This document shows positions 7,497 through 14,562 of a DNA stretch of 17,793 nt, one piece after another. The stretch comes from Saprospiraceae bacterium. GTDB taxonomy: Bacteria; Bacteroidota; Bacteroidia; Chitinophagales; Saprospiraceae. Positions within the stretch are counted from its first letter, which is position 1, and every line of letters starts with the position of its first letter. The notes under the pieces were generated by a model. The model was not told where the DNA came from and ran no database searches. It saw only the letters and a list, made by a program, of their open reading frames with translations. The stretch spans positions 1 through 17,793 of the forward strand of contig JAJCYJ010000760.1 of the NCBI GenBank assembly GCA_029262975.1, in the 5' to 3' direction. A program made the position numbers and the translations under genes.

Positions 7497-7551
7497 AAAT
7501 TCAAATTTAGAGGATTTTCAATTTGTAATAAAACCGTAGTGTGTTTGGTAA

Positions 7552-8244
7552 TTATAGCGTAACATTCAATTTTATCTTTTTTCTCAATATTATTATATCA
7601 GACAAATGTGTCCAAATCACAATGGGTACTATCAGTGCCGGCAGTAAAACATACGGAAAATAAAGAATCCCCCGATTCGGTTGCTCAAATCCAAATTGTT
7701 GAAATGGAAATTCGGCAGATAATATTCCATTCAAAAGAATAAACAATATTAGGATCAGACCGATTATATTCCAAACTAATAACCCTTTAGAACCTATCTT
7801 TTTTTTCAAAAATAAATATCCAATCACCGGAGCAGTAACACCCATAATGATGTCATAATTTCTTCCTTCGAAAGTCATCAACTCAGGAATCATTTTATAA
7901 ATAAATAATGCAAACAGCACTATTTCAACAGGAATTCTGACGACATGCAATAGCGTACTGATTTTAGTATTTCTCGCTTTTAACAACCACTCGTGCTGCC
8001 CTGGAAGTAATCCATAAATGATAAAGAGTAATGATGGAATTAAAACCAATCCAAATCTCGGTGGAATCGCCACCATATTTTGATAAAAACCATTATAAGC
8101 TAAAGCTGAATGCACGACAGACCATAATATAAGTACTATAGTCAATCTCTTTGGTTTCCCATTCGAGTAATAAAAAAAACCTATTGTTAACAGGCACGTA
8201 ATTAGAAGCAGTAAATCTATCCAAATTGGTAAGTCCTCGATCAT
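7552..8244 (-). CDS. Conserved-looking multi-pass membrane protein of unknown function
   Basis: This 230-residue protein has about seven hydrophobic segments: residues 8-25, 34-51, 64-80, 103-119, 132-147, 156-175 and 193-214. The loops between them are short. Polar or charged residues inside or beside helices include His45, Glu107, Glu121 and His213, and the loop 120-131 reads PELMTFEGRNYD. It ends in a basic tail (RKKIKL). There is no signal peptide and no recognised catalytic motif. The start is the ATG before the first helix; an overlapping frame further upstream is a shadow. It lies 55 bp upstream of the VOC gene and about 180 bp downstream of the creatininase gene, beyond that gene's hairpin, so it is probably a separate transcription unit with VOC. 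I do not recognise the family. Confidence 0.7.
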   Translation of the reverse strand: MIEDLPIWIDLLLLITCLLTIGFFYYSNGKPKRLTIVLILWSVVHSALAYNGFYQNMVAIPPRFGLVLIPSLLFIIYGLLPGQHEWLLKARNTKISTLLHVVRIPVEIVLFALFIYKMIPELMTFEGRNYDIIMGVTAPVIGYLFLKKKIGSKGLLVWNIIGLILILFILLNGILSAEFPFQQFGFEQPNRGILYFPYVLLPALIVPIVIWTHLSDIIILRKKIKLNVTL

Positions 8245-8410
8245 ATTCTTGAATTAGTTGAATGCAAATCCACATTTAAACACCGTGACTTAATAAATGT
8301 ACCAAGTCTGTTTGAATCATTTAGCTGGTTTCATATATTATACCAGTTACCTAGCCATTTATTGCTAAAAGGAACGATCATCAATTGCTGAAAACTCAAT
8401 CAATATCTCG

Positions 8411-8451
8411 GAGCTAGTTCTTTAATCCGTGCGATTAAACGGCACTAGCTC
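8411..8451 (-). terminator. Two-part hairpin across the creatininase stop codon
   Basis: The outer arms GAGCTAGT (8411-8418) and ACTAGCTC (8444-8451) are perfectly complementary. After a 2/4-nt internal loop, the inner arms TTTAATC (8421-8427) and GATTAAA (8433-8439) pair over 7 bp, with a 5-nt loop. The stop codon (8422-8424) lies inside an inner arm, so the last coding bases form part of the stem. There is no U-run after it on the minus strand, so it may be a processing or mRNA-stability hairpin rather than an intrinsic terminator. It marks the 3' end of the three-gene enzyme unit. Confidence 0.5.
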
Positions 8452-9360
8452 ATTCCATCGATCAATAAATCCTACAGCTGCATTGACTATGTTATTGGTA
8501 TGATTTGCCCCTCTTTCGATAGTAGCTTCTTTAGGATTTCGTTCTCCCCATACTCCCGTTGTCGACATCTCTGCAGCGGAAGTCTTTTTTCTGGTACTTT
8601 CTTTCTTAAGTCCTTCTGCCAGAAAGAGCATCAAAGCGGTAGGTTCTCCTGCAATCACTGCTGGCAACATATCTCGTAAATGATTCGGGAGCGTCAGTAC
8701 TGAAGCTTCTGCCTTGTCGAGTTGTACTAATGATGGAATCAAATACATCGAGTTAGAAGTCTCAGGAGTGCCGGCATGTCTGTCCAATACGTCGGTTCTA
8801 TTTTGAGGTTGATTTTCTAAAAACGGTCCAATTGCCTGACCAAAGCTGACAGCTACACCTGCCGTGGTCTGATTAATTTGATCTACTAGCAATGTTGTAA
8901 TGGCACGATTGCCACCATGCGCATTCATGATGATGAATCGCTTAAATCCATGTTGAATCAAACTTTCTACAGCCTCGAGATGAACTTTGAGAATTAATTC
9001 AGCACTCAATGTAATCGTTCCCGCAAAACCCATATGATAGGGAGATTGGCCAATCATTAAAACAGGGCATACCAAAATATCTCTTTGCTGAGCAATTAAT
9101 TTGCATCGTTCGACACCGTTGAGAAAATCAGTTCCAATCGGCAAGTGATTACCGTGTTGTTCTAATGCCCCTACCGGGATGATGACCATGTCAGATTTTG
9201 TCAAAAATTCTTTAACCTCCAGGACAGTCATATGAAGTAAATAATTCTTGACTTTCTGTTGTGTCCAGAGTGGGTTTGTCTGCGCCTCTCCCTCAAAGAC
9301 ACAAGTACAAATTAGAAAAAGAAAGAGTGACCCAATAGTACTTTTATAATATTTATTCAT
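8422..9360 (-). CDS. Exported creatininase-family amidohydrolase
   Basis: This 312-residue protein has a signal peptide (about 1-26, ending CVFEGEAQ). The body is a creatininase-family metal amidohydrolase, a group that opens cyclic amides (creatinine, and related bonds in cofactor-precursor pathways) with two divalent metals. The expected ligands are visible: Glu67, His69 and Asp78 in ALEQHGNHLPIGTD, His148 in IIMNAHGGNR, and Glu200 in DRHAGTPETS. YHMGFAGTITLS (108-119) is another family block. The substrate is unknown: the family is broad and most members are not true creatininases. What is unusual is export to the envelope. Its ATG lies inside the 3' end of the upstream hydrolase gene (8-bp overlap), so translation is likely coupled. 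It is the last gene of the RidA/MBL/creatininase unit. Confidence 0.88.
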   Translation of the reverse strand: MNKYYKSTIGSLFLFLICTCVFEGEAQTNPLWTQQKVKNYLLHMTVLEVKEFLTKSDMVIIPVGALEQHGNHLPIGTDFLNGVERCKLIAQQRDILVCPVLMIGQSPYHMGFAGTITLSAELILKVHLEAVESLIQHGFKRFIIMNAHGGNRAITTLLVDQINQTTAGVAVSFGQAIGPFLENQPQNRTDVLDRHAGTPETSNSMYLIPSLVQLDKAEASVLTLPNHLRDMLPAVIAGEPTALMLFLAEGLKKESTRKKTSAAEMSTTGVWGERNPKEATIERGANHTNNIVNAAVGFIDRWNELVPFNRTD

Positions 9361-10330
9361 GATCGATATGCTTAATCGTTATCGTTTCTAAATGAACGGG
9401 TACAATAACTTGGGATCCAGGTGATGCTTTTTTAACTTCTTCAATAAATGGTTTGATCTTACGCTTGATGGCAGTTTCTTGAGAAAAACCATAAGGTATT
9501 CGGAAGTTATCCCAATGTGCAGGAATGACCGTCTTGGGAAAATTAGTTAGCCTCATCAGACGCTCGGTATATTTGTATATTTCTAATCTTGAGAAATTAA
9601 CACCGGGCAAAATTATATCTGGCTGTAATCCTTGCAGTTCTCTTTCTATAAAATTCATAGATCCAGCAGTTAAGACTTTTTGGTTATCGAATCGAATCAA
9701 ATACATAAAAGAACCGCCTTCTATAAAATCCATAATTCTCAAAGGCGCCTCCGGAGGTTTCGTATATGTCCGGGAATCGAAATAGTGTTTGTCTCCCAGG
9801 GCTGAATGAAGCGAAGGAATGACACGTATTGAAAAATGGTCGAATTGATAGTCCTCACCTCCTTTTACAGTAAGCAATTGATCGTCGGATATCCCATACG
9901 CCCGTAAAATATTGCATGTCGTTTCAGTACCAATCACTGTTGCTCCTGTCTTCTGTGCTATAAAAGGTACATCCGATAGGTGATCGAAGTGAGCATGATG
10001 GACCATGATAAAATCTACTTTGCTGATGATAGAATTGATTAGCACGGTATCCGATTCAAAGAAATCTGTGCGGACATAATTCTTACGATTGTCATCGGGA
10101 CTGATGGATGGGCCACTACCCAACTTAATTCTCGAAATATAGGGATCAACAAGAATAGTAACACTATCATTGGACATTTCCCAGCCAGCCGTACCCAGGT
10201 ATTTCAAGTTAAGATCTTGCTCTTGTGCGTGTAACAAAAGTGTGCAGGACATCAGAAAAATTATACTTAGACACCTGACAAGATGAGTCTTTAAGGAGCA
10301 CTCGTAACCCTGGAGTGTTATCAATTTCAT
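9353..10330 (-). CDS. Exported UlaG-like metallo-beta-lactamase-fold hydrolase
   Basis: This 325-residue protein has an N-terminal export segment (about residues 18-35, LVRCLSIIFLMSCTLLLHAQ). The MBL fold follows: LKYLGTAGWEM (42-52) and LVDPYIS (60-66) are the opening strands of the UlaG/L-ascorbate-6-P lactonase-like group. The zinc motif HHAHFDH is at 111-117, with further ligands at His175 (IPSLHSALGD) and His272 (IPAHWDNF). The usual GD(T/S) motif, whose Asp bridges the two metals, is replaced by TAGSMNF (221-227). This Gly-Ser form is, from general knowledge, a trait of a subgroup of UlaG-like proteins, so it may be a single-metal or altered site. Lactone, phosphodiester or amide hydrolysis are all possible. 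The gene begins 41 bp after the RidA gene and overlaps the creatininase start by 8 bp, so it is one operon. Confidence 0.85.
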   Translation of the reverse strand: MKLITLQGYECSLKTHLVRCLSIIFLMSCTLLLHAQEQDLNLKYLGTAGWEMSNDSVTILVDPYISRIKLGSGPSISPDDNRKNYVRTDFFESDTVLINSIISKVDFIMVHHAHFDHLSDVPFIAQKTGATVIGTETTCNILRAYGISDDQLLTVKGGEDYQFDHFSIRVIPSLHSALGDKHYFDSRTYTKPPEAPLRIMDFIEGGSFMYLIRFDNQKVLTAGSMNFIERELQGLQPDIILPGVNFSRLEIYKYTERLMRLTNFPKTVIPAHWDNFRIPYGFSQETAIKRKIKPFIEEVKKASPGSQVIVPVHLETITIKHIDHE

Positions 10331-10371
10331 TTATCTTATTTATTATTGAAGGTCATGGTTGAAATGGTGTA

Positions 10372-10923
10372 TTAGTCATAAACTTCAACGACCAACTCTA
10401 TCTCAACTGCCTGTCCCCGGGGAAGTGTAGCCATACCGACGGCAGCCCGCGCGTGTCTTCCTCGTTCGCCGAATACCTCGACCATCAAATCAGAAAAGCC
10501 ATTGATGACCTTGGGTTGTTCGACAAAGGATGGATCCGAGTTAACCATCCCTAGTACCTTTACGATCCGTTTTACTTTTCGCAAATCTCCCAACATCTCT
10601 TTAAGAACTGATAGTTGATTAATGGCCGTAATTCTTGCGCCTTCATAACCCTGTTCAATTGTAATGTCCTGACCTAATTTTCCCCTTAATTCCGTACCAT
10701 CAGCTCTTTTCGGTCCTTTCCCTGCTAGAAAGATGAGGTTGCCTGCTCGAACCCCATTGACATAATTCGCAACCGGCTGTGGGGGCTCGGGTAGGATAAT
10801 ATTTAACTCTTTTAGTCTTTCCTCAGGATTATAATCAGCCTCGGGCTGAGGTGTTTGATGGCATGATATGACCAGGAATATGAGAATAGAACTACAAAGG
10901 ATAGTCAAGTTGGTTTTAATCAT
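10372..10923 (-). CDS. RidA (YjgF/UK114)-family lipoprotein
   Basis: This 183-residue protein has a lipoprotein signal: hydrophobic residues 7-20 ending FLVIS, then Cys21 (VIS-C lipobox). A short linker leads to a RidA-fold domain (about 50-183). RidA proteins are trimeric enzymes that hydrolyse reactive enamine/imine intermediates. The catalytic Arg equivalent to Arg105 of E. coli RidA is Arg159 in HARAAVGMATLPRG. The acidic partner near the end is in VEIELVVE (173-180). KLGQDITIEQGYEGARITA (82-100) and VKRIVKVLGMVNSDP (117-131) are typical of one YjgF subgroup. Most RidA proteins are cytosolic, so a lipid-anchored form suggests work in the envelope. It is the first gene of the unit with the two exported hydrolases. 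The start is the ATG directly before the signal sequence. Confidence 0.88.
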   Translation of the reverse strand: MIKTNLTILCSSILIFLVISCHQTPQPEADYNPEERLKELNIILPEPPQPVANYVNGVRAGNLIFLAGKGPKRADGTELRGKLGQDITIEQGYEGARITAINQLSVLKEMLGDLRKVKRIVKVLGMVNSDPSFVEQPKVINGFSDLMVEVFGERGRHARAAVGMATLPRGQAVEIELVVEVYD

Positions 10924-10967
10924 TTTTCGAAATTATTATTTTATAAATGCTGGTAAGATAATGTTAT

Positions 10968-11153
10968 TTAGTAGTACGACAAGAAGATCTGGTTGAGATG
11001 ATCATGATAATTTTCTCCGTCCAGGACTTCATTAGGTTGTGGTATAAAGGCAAGACAGCAAGTTTGTCCGTCTTTCTTTGCGACTCTTGAAATTATAGTT
11101 TCTATATAATACCAATATGTTTTATAAAAAGCACATCTGGAATTCTGAAAATT
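10968..11153 (-). pseudogene. Start-less coding-like fragment (C-terminal remnant), unknown family
   Basis: In the gap upstream of the RidA gene, one minus-strand frame is open for 61 codons from a TAG at 11154-11156 to a TAA at 10968-10970. It contains no ATG, GTG or usable TTG start. The last 45 or so codons are more GC-rich and protein-like than the surroundings: VAKKDGQTCCLAFIPQPNE, then VLDGENYHDHLNQIFLSYY. The upstream third runs into a low-complexity ATTCTG-type repeat and is probably non-coding. It looks like the end of a protein whose front was lost. I cannot name the family, and chance openness is possible. Confidence 0.3.
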
Positions 11154-11183
11154 CTATAATTCTGTAAATCCTGATTCTGACAA
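11141..11183. repeat. Degenerate ATTCTGTAA-type tandem low-complexity repeat
   Basis: About five imperfect units of 8-9 bp follow each other: AATTCTGAA, AATTCTATA, ATTCTGTAA, ATCCTG and ATTCTGACA. From general knowledge, such ATTCTGTAAATCCTGATTC-like strings are common between genes in Bacteroidota genomes. No role is known to me. Confidence 0.4.
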
Positions 11184-11324
11184 ATTATTGCCTCATCCTC
11201 AATGATTCAGAAATAAATTTCGTTTTGCTAGTTAATGATAATGGTGCAATTACACAAGGAAACTCACTCGCTACGATTGACTTCAGAAAATACTGTTTTA
11301 TTTCTTGCATTCCTGCATTTCATT

Positions 11325-12134
11325 TTAATATTTGAAAGTCCAGTATGCTGCATTTATATCCATAAGAGCATGGGCTAGAATAACTGGTGTAATTCTTCCC
11401 GTTTTAATAAATGCAATTATAAGACAAACAACTAAAGGAAAAAATGAAATAAATCTCCAGAGTAGATATCTCCAATCAAAAATTAGAGGCAAAAAGCTGT
11501 GTTGTAATGCCCAAAAAAATGCGATAAATAGGATAACTTGAGTTTGTCCATTTTTACCCAGCAACCTTGGAAGACTGTATGCTTGATAAGTTAATTCTTC
11601 TGTTGTAGACCAAATCATCCACCATATAAAAATACTATAATAAAAAGCCCAGGGAGGCAATGTTCTTTCGGCAAGTTGACCAGAAATTGCATTCATTGTA
11701 CTTTCATTAAAAATCATATACCCAGTCCCAATAGAATACAGCAATCCTATTAAGGGAAAGATTAAAATGAATATCAATAATCCTGTCTTTATATCATCGT
11801 AAAGTTTGTTCTTATCAAAGTCGAATAATGATAATATATTCTTTCCTTCTCTTTTTAAAGCATAAGATATTAGAAGCAAGCAAGTGATATCTACGGCTGT
11901 CCCATAGACGGTCCACCAACCTGCAGCTCTTTCCCAGGGAGTTTGAAACCCTTTTAAATGAAAATAAAAAGCTAAAATTCCCTGAAAGATTATTAAAAGG
12001 ATACATCTGGCTACAACAAGAACTATTGCCCATTTGACAAGGTGCTCTTTCATTTTTAATGAAGAAATTTTTAAACTCAGTTTGTCGCTCTTTATCACAA
12101 TTGGTCTTAACTTTCTTTTTTTTAATAATGACAT
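11325..12134 (-). CDS. CPBP-family intramembrane metalloprotease-like protein
   Basis: This 269-residue integral membrane protein belongs to the CAAX-protease/bacteriocin-processing (CPBP, Abi) family. About seven hydrophobic segments span residues 34-260. The three active-site motifs are in order: EELTYQAYSLPR (179-190, the EExxxR motif), FWALQHSFLP (207-216, FxxxH) and LAHALMDI (253-260, HxxxD/N). The motif-1 Arg is Gln184. The two Glu and both His (212, 255) are kept, so activity is plausible. Family members cleave prenylated or small membrane peptides, or give bacteriocin self-immunity; no peptide gene is visible nearby. The first 27 residues are strongly basic and lack the hydrophobic start seen in relatives, so initiation at Met28 (ATG at 12053-12051, preceded by an A-rich stretch) is a good alternative. 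It is apparently monocistronic. Confidence 0.82.
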   Translation of the reverse strand: MSLLKKRKLRPIVIKSDKLSLKISSLKMKEHLVKWAIVLVVARCILLIIFQGILAFYFHLKGFQTPWERAAGWWTVYGTAVDITCLLLISYALKREGKNILSLFDFDKNKLYDDIKTGLLIFILIFPLIGLLYSIGTGYMIFNESTMNAISGQLAERTLPPWAFYYSIFIWWMIWSTTEELTYQAYSLPRLLGKNGQTQVILFIAFFWALQHSFLPLIFDWRYLLWRFISFFPLVVCLIIAFIKTGRITPVILAHALMDINAAYWTFKY

Positions 12135-12671
12135 CTGCTAAGACATCACTACTTCACCTTATGACATGTATCCTCAGAATATACATTTCATTGACTTCCT
12201 GGAATTTATTTAAAATTAATAGAATATATTCTAATCCCAACTTCTTTTTGAACCGAGTATCAATATTTAGAAATTATATGTAATCGTTCACCCCAATTCA
12301 ATAAATGCGCAATTCAAAATTTCAATTGTCACTTTTTATTGAATTAGTCAATTGTTTAGCGAAGTAGAATGATTTCAGAATATTTAACACAGTGCAACAA
12401 CCATTAGTGGAAAAATACAAATTTCGTGGGTTCTTCTACATACCCATCATATTCCTATCGGTAAAAATGTAATTGTGCTTTCGCAATCCAATACTTCCAA
12501 TTCTATATGCGTCAAGATTCAGGTGGACATAGTCATCAGTTGTGATTTTGAATACACATTACTTTCGGTTATAACACTGAATAGGCATGCTACTTTACAG
12601 AGTGCGTATCATAAGCTTGAGAATATCCTCTATCTTGCTCTCCTCTCTTAATCTCCTAAATCGATAAATCT
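12135..12671. other. Divergent intergenic region between CPBP gene and kinase pair
   Basis: This 537-bp gap should hold promoters for both flanking transcription units. It contains a nested inverted repeat at 12295-12345. A plus-strand frame is open from 12388 to a stop at 12649-12651 (87 codons) but has no ATG, and its translation resembles nothing I recognise. I cannot place a promoter with confidence. Confidence 0.45.
12295..12345. repeat. Nested inverted repeat (11-bp outer stem)
   Basis: The outer arms AATTCAATAAA (12295-12305) and TTTATTGAATT (12335-12345) are perfectly complementary over 11 bp. Inside, CAATT (12310-12314) and AATTG (12324-12328) can form a second stem. The element lies between divergent genes, about 330 bp before the first kinase and 160 bp before the CPBP start. 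It is AT-rich and without a U-run, so it is a possible binding site or RNA structure rather than a clear terminator. Confidence 0.4.
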
Positions 12672-14552
12672 GTGGCCAAGGTTTTCGCGCTTATAACAGG
12701 GCTCCTGTTATTCTCCAGTTTTTTATTTAGTCAAATAGAAAATATTGAAGACCAACCTCTGGACTCCATAATTTTATGGATGGAGCATAACTATGTCAAA
12801 GATTCCAATGATTTCCATCAAATTGGACTCAGAACATTGAACAAAGCGAGTAAATCTGCCAATGATCTTCAATTAGCCAAGCTTAATGAGCATATGGCCT
12901 CGTGGCATGGATATCACGGTTTTTTTGCCCAGGATTCCGTTATCAATTATGACAAAAAGGCTTTAGAACATTATATCAATCTAAATGACTCACAAGGAAT
13001 CGCCAATACCTATAAGAATCTATCGCTGGATTTATTGAATAATTCAGCATTTGATGAATCACAAACGGCACTTTTCAAGGCTATTGAGATTTATGAATTA
13101 CTTGAGGATGAAGCCGGTCTCGCCAAAGCCCATAAAACAATGGCTGCGCTTCATGAAAGACTCAAGGATCCGGAAGCAGCAATAAAATATGGTAACCTGG
13201 CGCTCGATTATTCCGAAGATGCAGAGGATTACTATTTATCGGCAACTACCCTCCTGATTATGATTCAAAGCTTTAATCAGGCAGGAAGATACCAGGAAGC
13301 ACAGGAGGCGGCGGTTAAATGTCTAAGAATAGTTGACGATTATATTCCTGATGAAATAGGAATACTAGTGCGGGCATTGGCTTATAAGGCTGACGTATCA
13401 ATAAAAGAAAACAATCTAGCTCAGGCCTTGGAGGAGTCCACCCGTGCATATGACATCGTAGTGGAAGCTGTCGGAACCGATCGTGCCGGGTCTTATCGCT
13501 TAGGTATTGCGGATATTCTGTCAAAACAAGGGAGACATCAGGAAGCTATCGTTCATTATAAGGCAAGTATTGTTTCTTTTGAAGAACAGATTGTATTTCT
13601 ACACAACGTATATCAAAAACTTTCAACTAGTTATCAAAATTTAGGTGACTATAAAAATGCGTTTCTATACCTTGAAAAGTATACAAACAGTTTAGTTCAA
13701 ATACATAATGATAAGATTACAAATCTCGAGACAGAAGCCGTTATCAAGTATGAAACGGGCAAAAAAGATCAGGCAATTCTTGCCCAGGAGATTGAAATTA
13801 AACAAAAGAATAGAATTCAATTATTAGGAATTGGGACGTTAGCATTGTTACTGATATTTCTTGGAACTTTATATTGGAATTATCGTAAAAATCAAAAAAT
13901 AACGGAAGCGCTAAGAATCAAAAATGAGGAGAATGAATTTTTAATGAAAGAGATTCATCACAGAGTAAAAAACAACCTTCAAATATTATCAAGCTTATTA
14001 AGTCTTCAGTCGAATTATATAAAAGATACAAAAGCGTCAGACGCCATTAAGGAAGGACGTAACCGCGTTGAATCAATGGGTATGATACACCAAAGATTAT
14101 ACACACAAGATCACAGAGCCGCAATTAATTTGAAAGAATATATTCCTGATCTTTGTGCCTTTCTAAGTGATTCATTTCTATCTGAAGAAAGAAATATACA
14201 AATTTCCGCTGACATTGAAGTAGATCTTGTGGACGTCGAAACTGCAATACCCTTGGGTTTGGTAATAAATGAATTGATCACAAATTCTATTAAATACGCC
14301 TTTGATGATCTTGAAAAAGGAGAAATTAGAATAAAGACATGGCTAAATGACAATGGTCAACTTTGCTTACATGTAAAAGACAATGGTCAAGGCAGCAATG
14401 GGATCACTGATCTGAGCAGGGCTACAAATTTTGGAAGTGAACTTGTTAATGTATTGATCAAAAAACTGAAAGGATCGCTAGAACAAAATACAGAAAACGG
14501 GTATAGTACAATTATAATATTTGATCGATTCAAACTGATACCTCAGCATTAA
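12672..14552 (+). CDS. TPR-sensor membrane histidine kinase (HisKA_2/HATPase), first of tandem pair
   Basis: This 626-residue sensor kinase has a signal peptide (1-20, ending FLFSQ), an exported region of TPR-like helical repeats (about 30-345; e.g. ANTYKNLSLDLLNNSAFDES, then KAHKTMAALHERLKDPEAA), one membrane helix (about 383-403), a short linker helix and a cytoplasmic kinase core. The core has the HisKA_2 box KEIHHRVKNNLQILSSLLSL (426-445; phospho-acceptor His429 or, by HWE/HisKA_2 convention, His430 before Arg). The HATPase N box is GLVINELITNSIKYAF (529-544, Asn533), with DNGQG at 570-574 and the late NFGSELV motif at 586-592. The start is GTG (12672). It is the only possible start in front of the signal peptide, since an in-frame stop lies five codons upstream. 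The TPR region presumably senses an envelope signal. It is followed 10 bp later by a paralogous kinase, so the two form an operon. Confidence 0.9.
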   Translation: MAKVFALITGLLLFSSFLFSQIENIEDQPLDSIILWMEHNYVKDSNDFHQIGLRTLNKASKSANDLQLAKLNEHMASWHGYHGFFAQDSVINYDKKALEHYINLNDSQGIANTYKNLSLDLLNNSAFDESQTALFKAIEIYELLEDEAGLAKAHKTMAALHERLKDPEAAIKYGNLALDYSEDAEDYYLSATTLLIMIQSFNQAGRYQEAQEAAVKCLRIVDDYIPDEIGILVRALAYKADVSIKENNLAQALEESTRAYDIVVEAVGTDRAGSYRLGIADILSKQGRHQEAIVHYKASIVSFEEQIVFLHNVYQKLSTSYQNLGDYKNAFLYLEKYTNSLVQIHNDKITNLETEAVIKYETGKKDQAILAQEIEIKQKNRIQLLGIGTLALLLIFLGTLYWNYRKNQKITEALRIKNEENEFLMKEIHHRVKNNLQILSSLLSLQSNYIKDTKASDAIKEGRNRVESMGMIHQRLYTQDHRAAINLKEYIPDLCAFLSDSFLSEERNIQISADIEVDLVDVETAIPLGLVINELITNSIKYAFDDLEKGEIRIKTWLNDNGQLCLHVKDNGQGSNGITDLSRATNFGSELVNVLIKKLKGSLEQNTENGYSTIIIFDRFKLIPQH

Positions 14553-14562
14553 GAACGCAAAT

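Noticed and set aside
8093..8275. Minus-strand 60-codon frame overlapping the multi-pass membrane protein gene
   Set aside because: It is out of frame with a clear membrane-protein gene over most of its length and has no features of its own.
12059..12283. Plus-strand open frame of 74 codons at the CPBP gene start
   Set aside because: It is partly antisense to the CPBP coding start, low-complexity and Phe/Leu-rich from AT-rich DNA; no support for translation.
12540..12567. TTG-17 bp-TACTTTCG as a Bacteroidota-type promoter (-33/-7) for the first kinase
   Set aside because: It loosely fits TTTG/TAnnTTTG, but mismatches the last positions, lies over 100 bp from the start, and similar near-matches are frequent in this AT-rich DNA.
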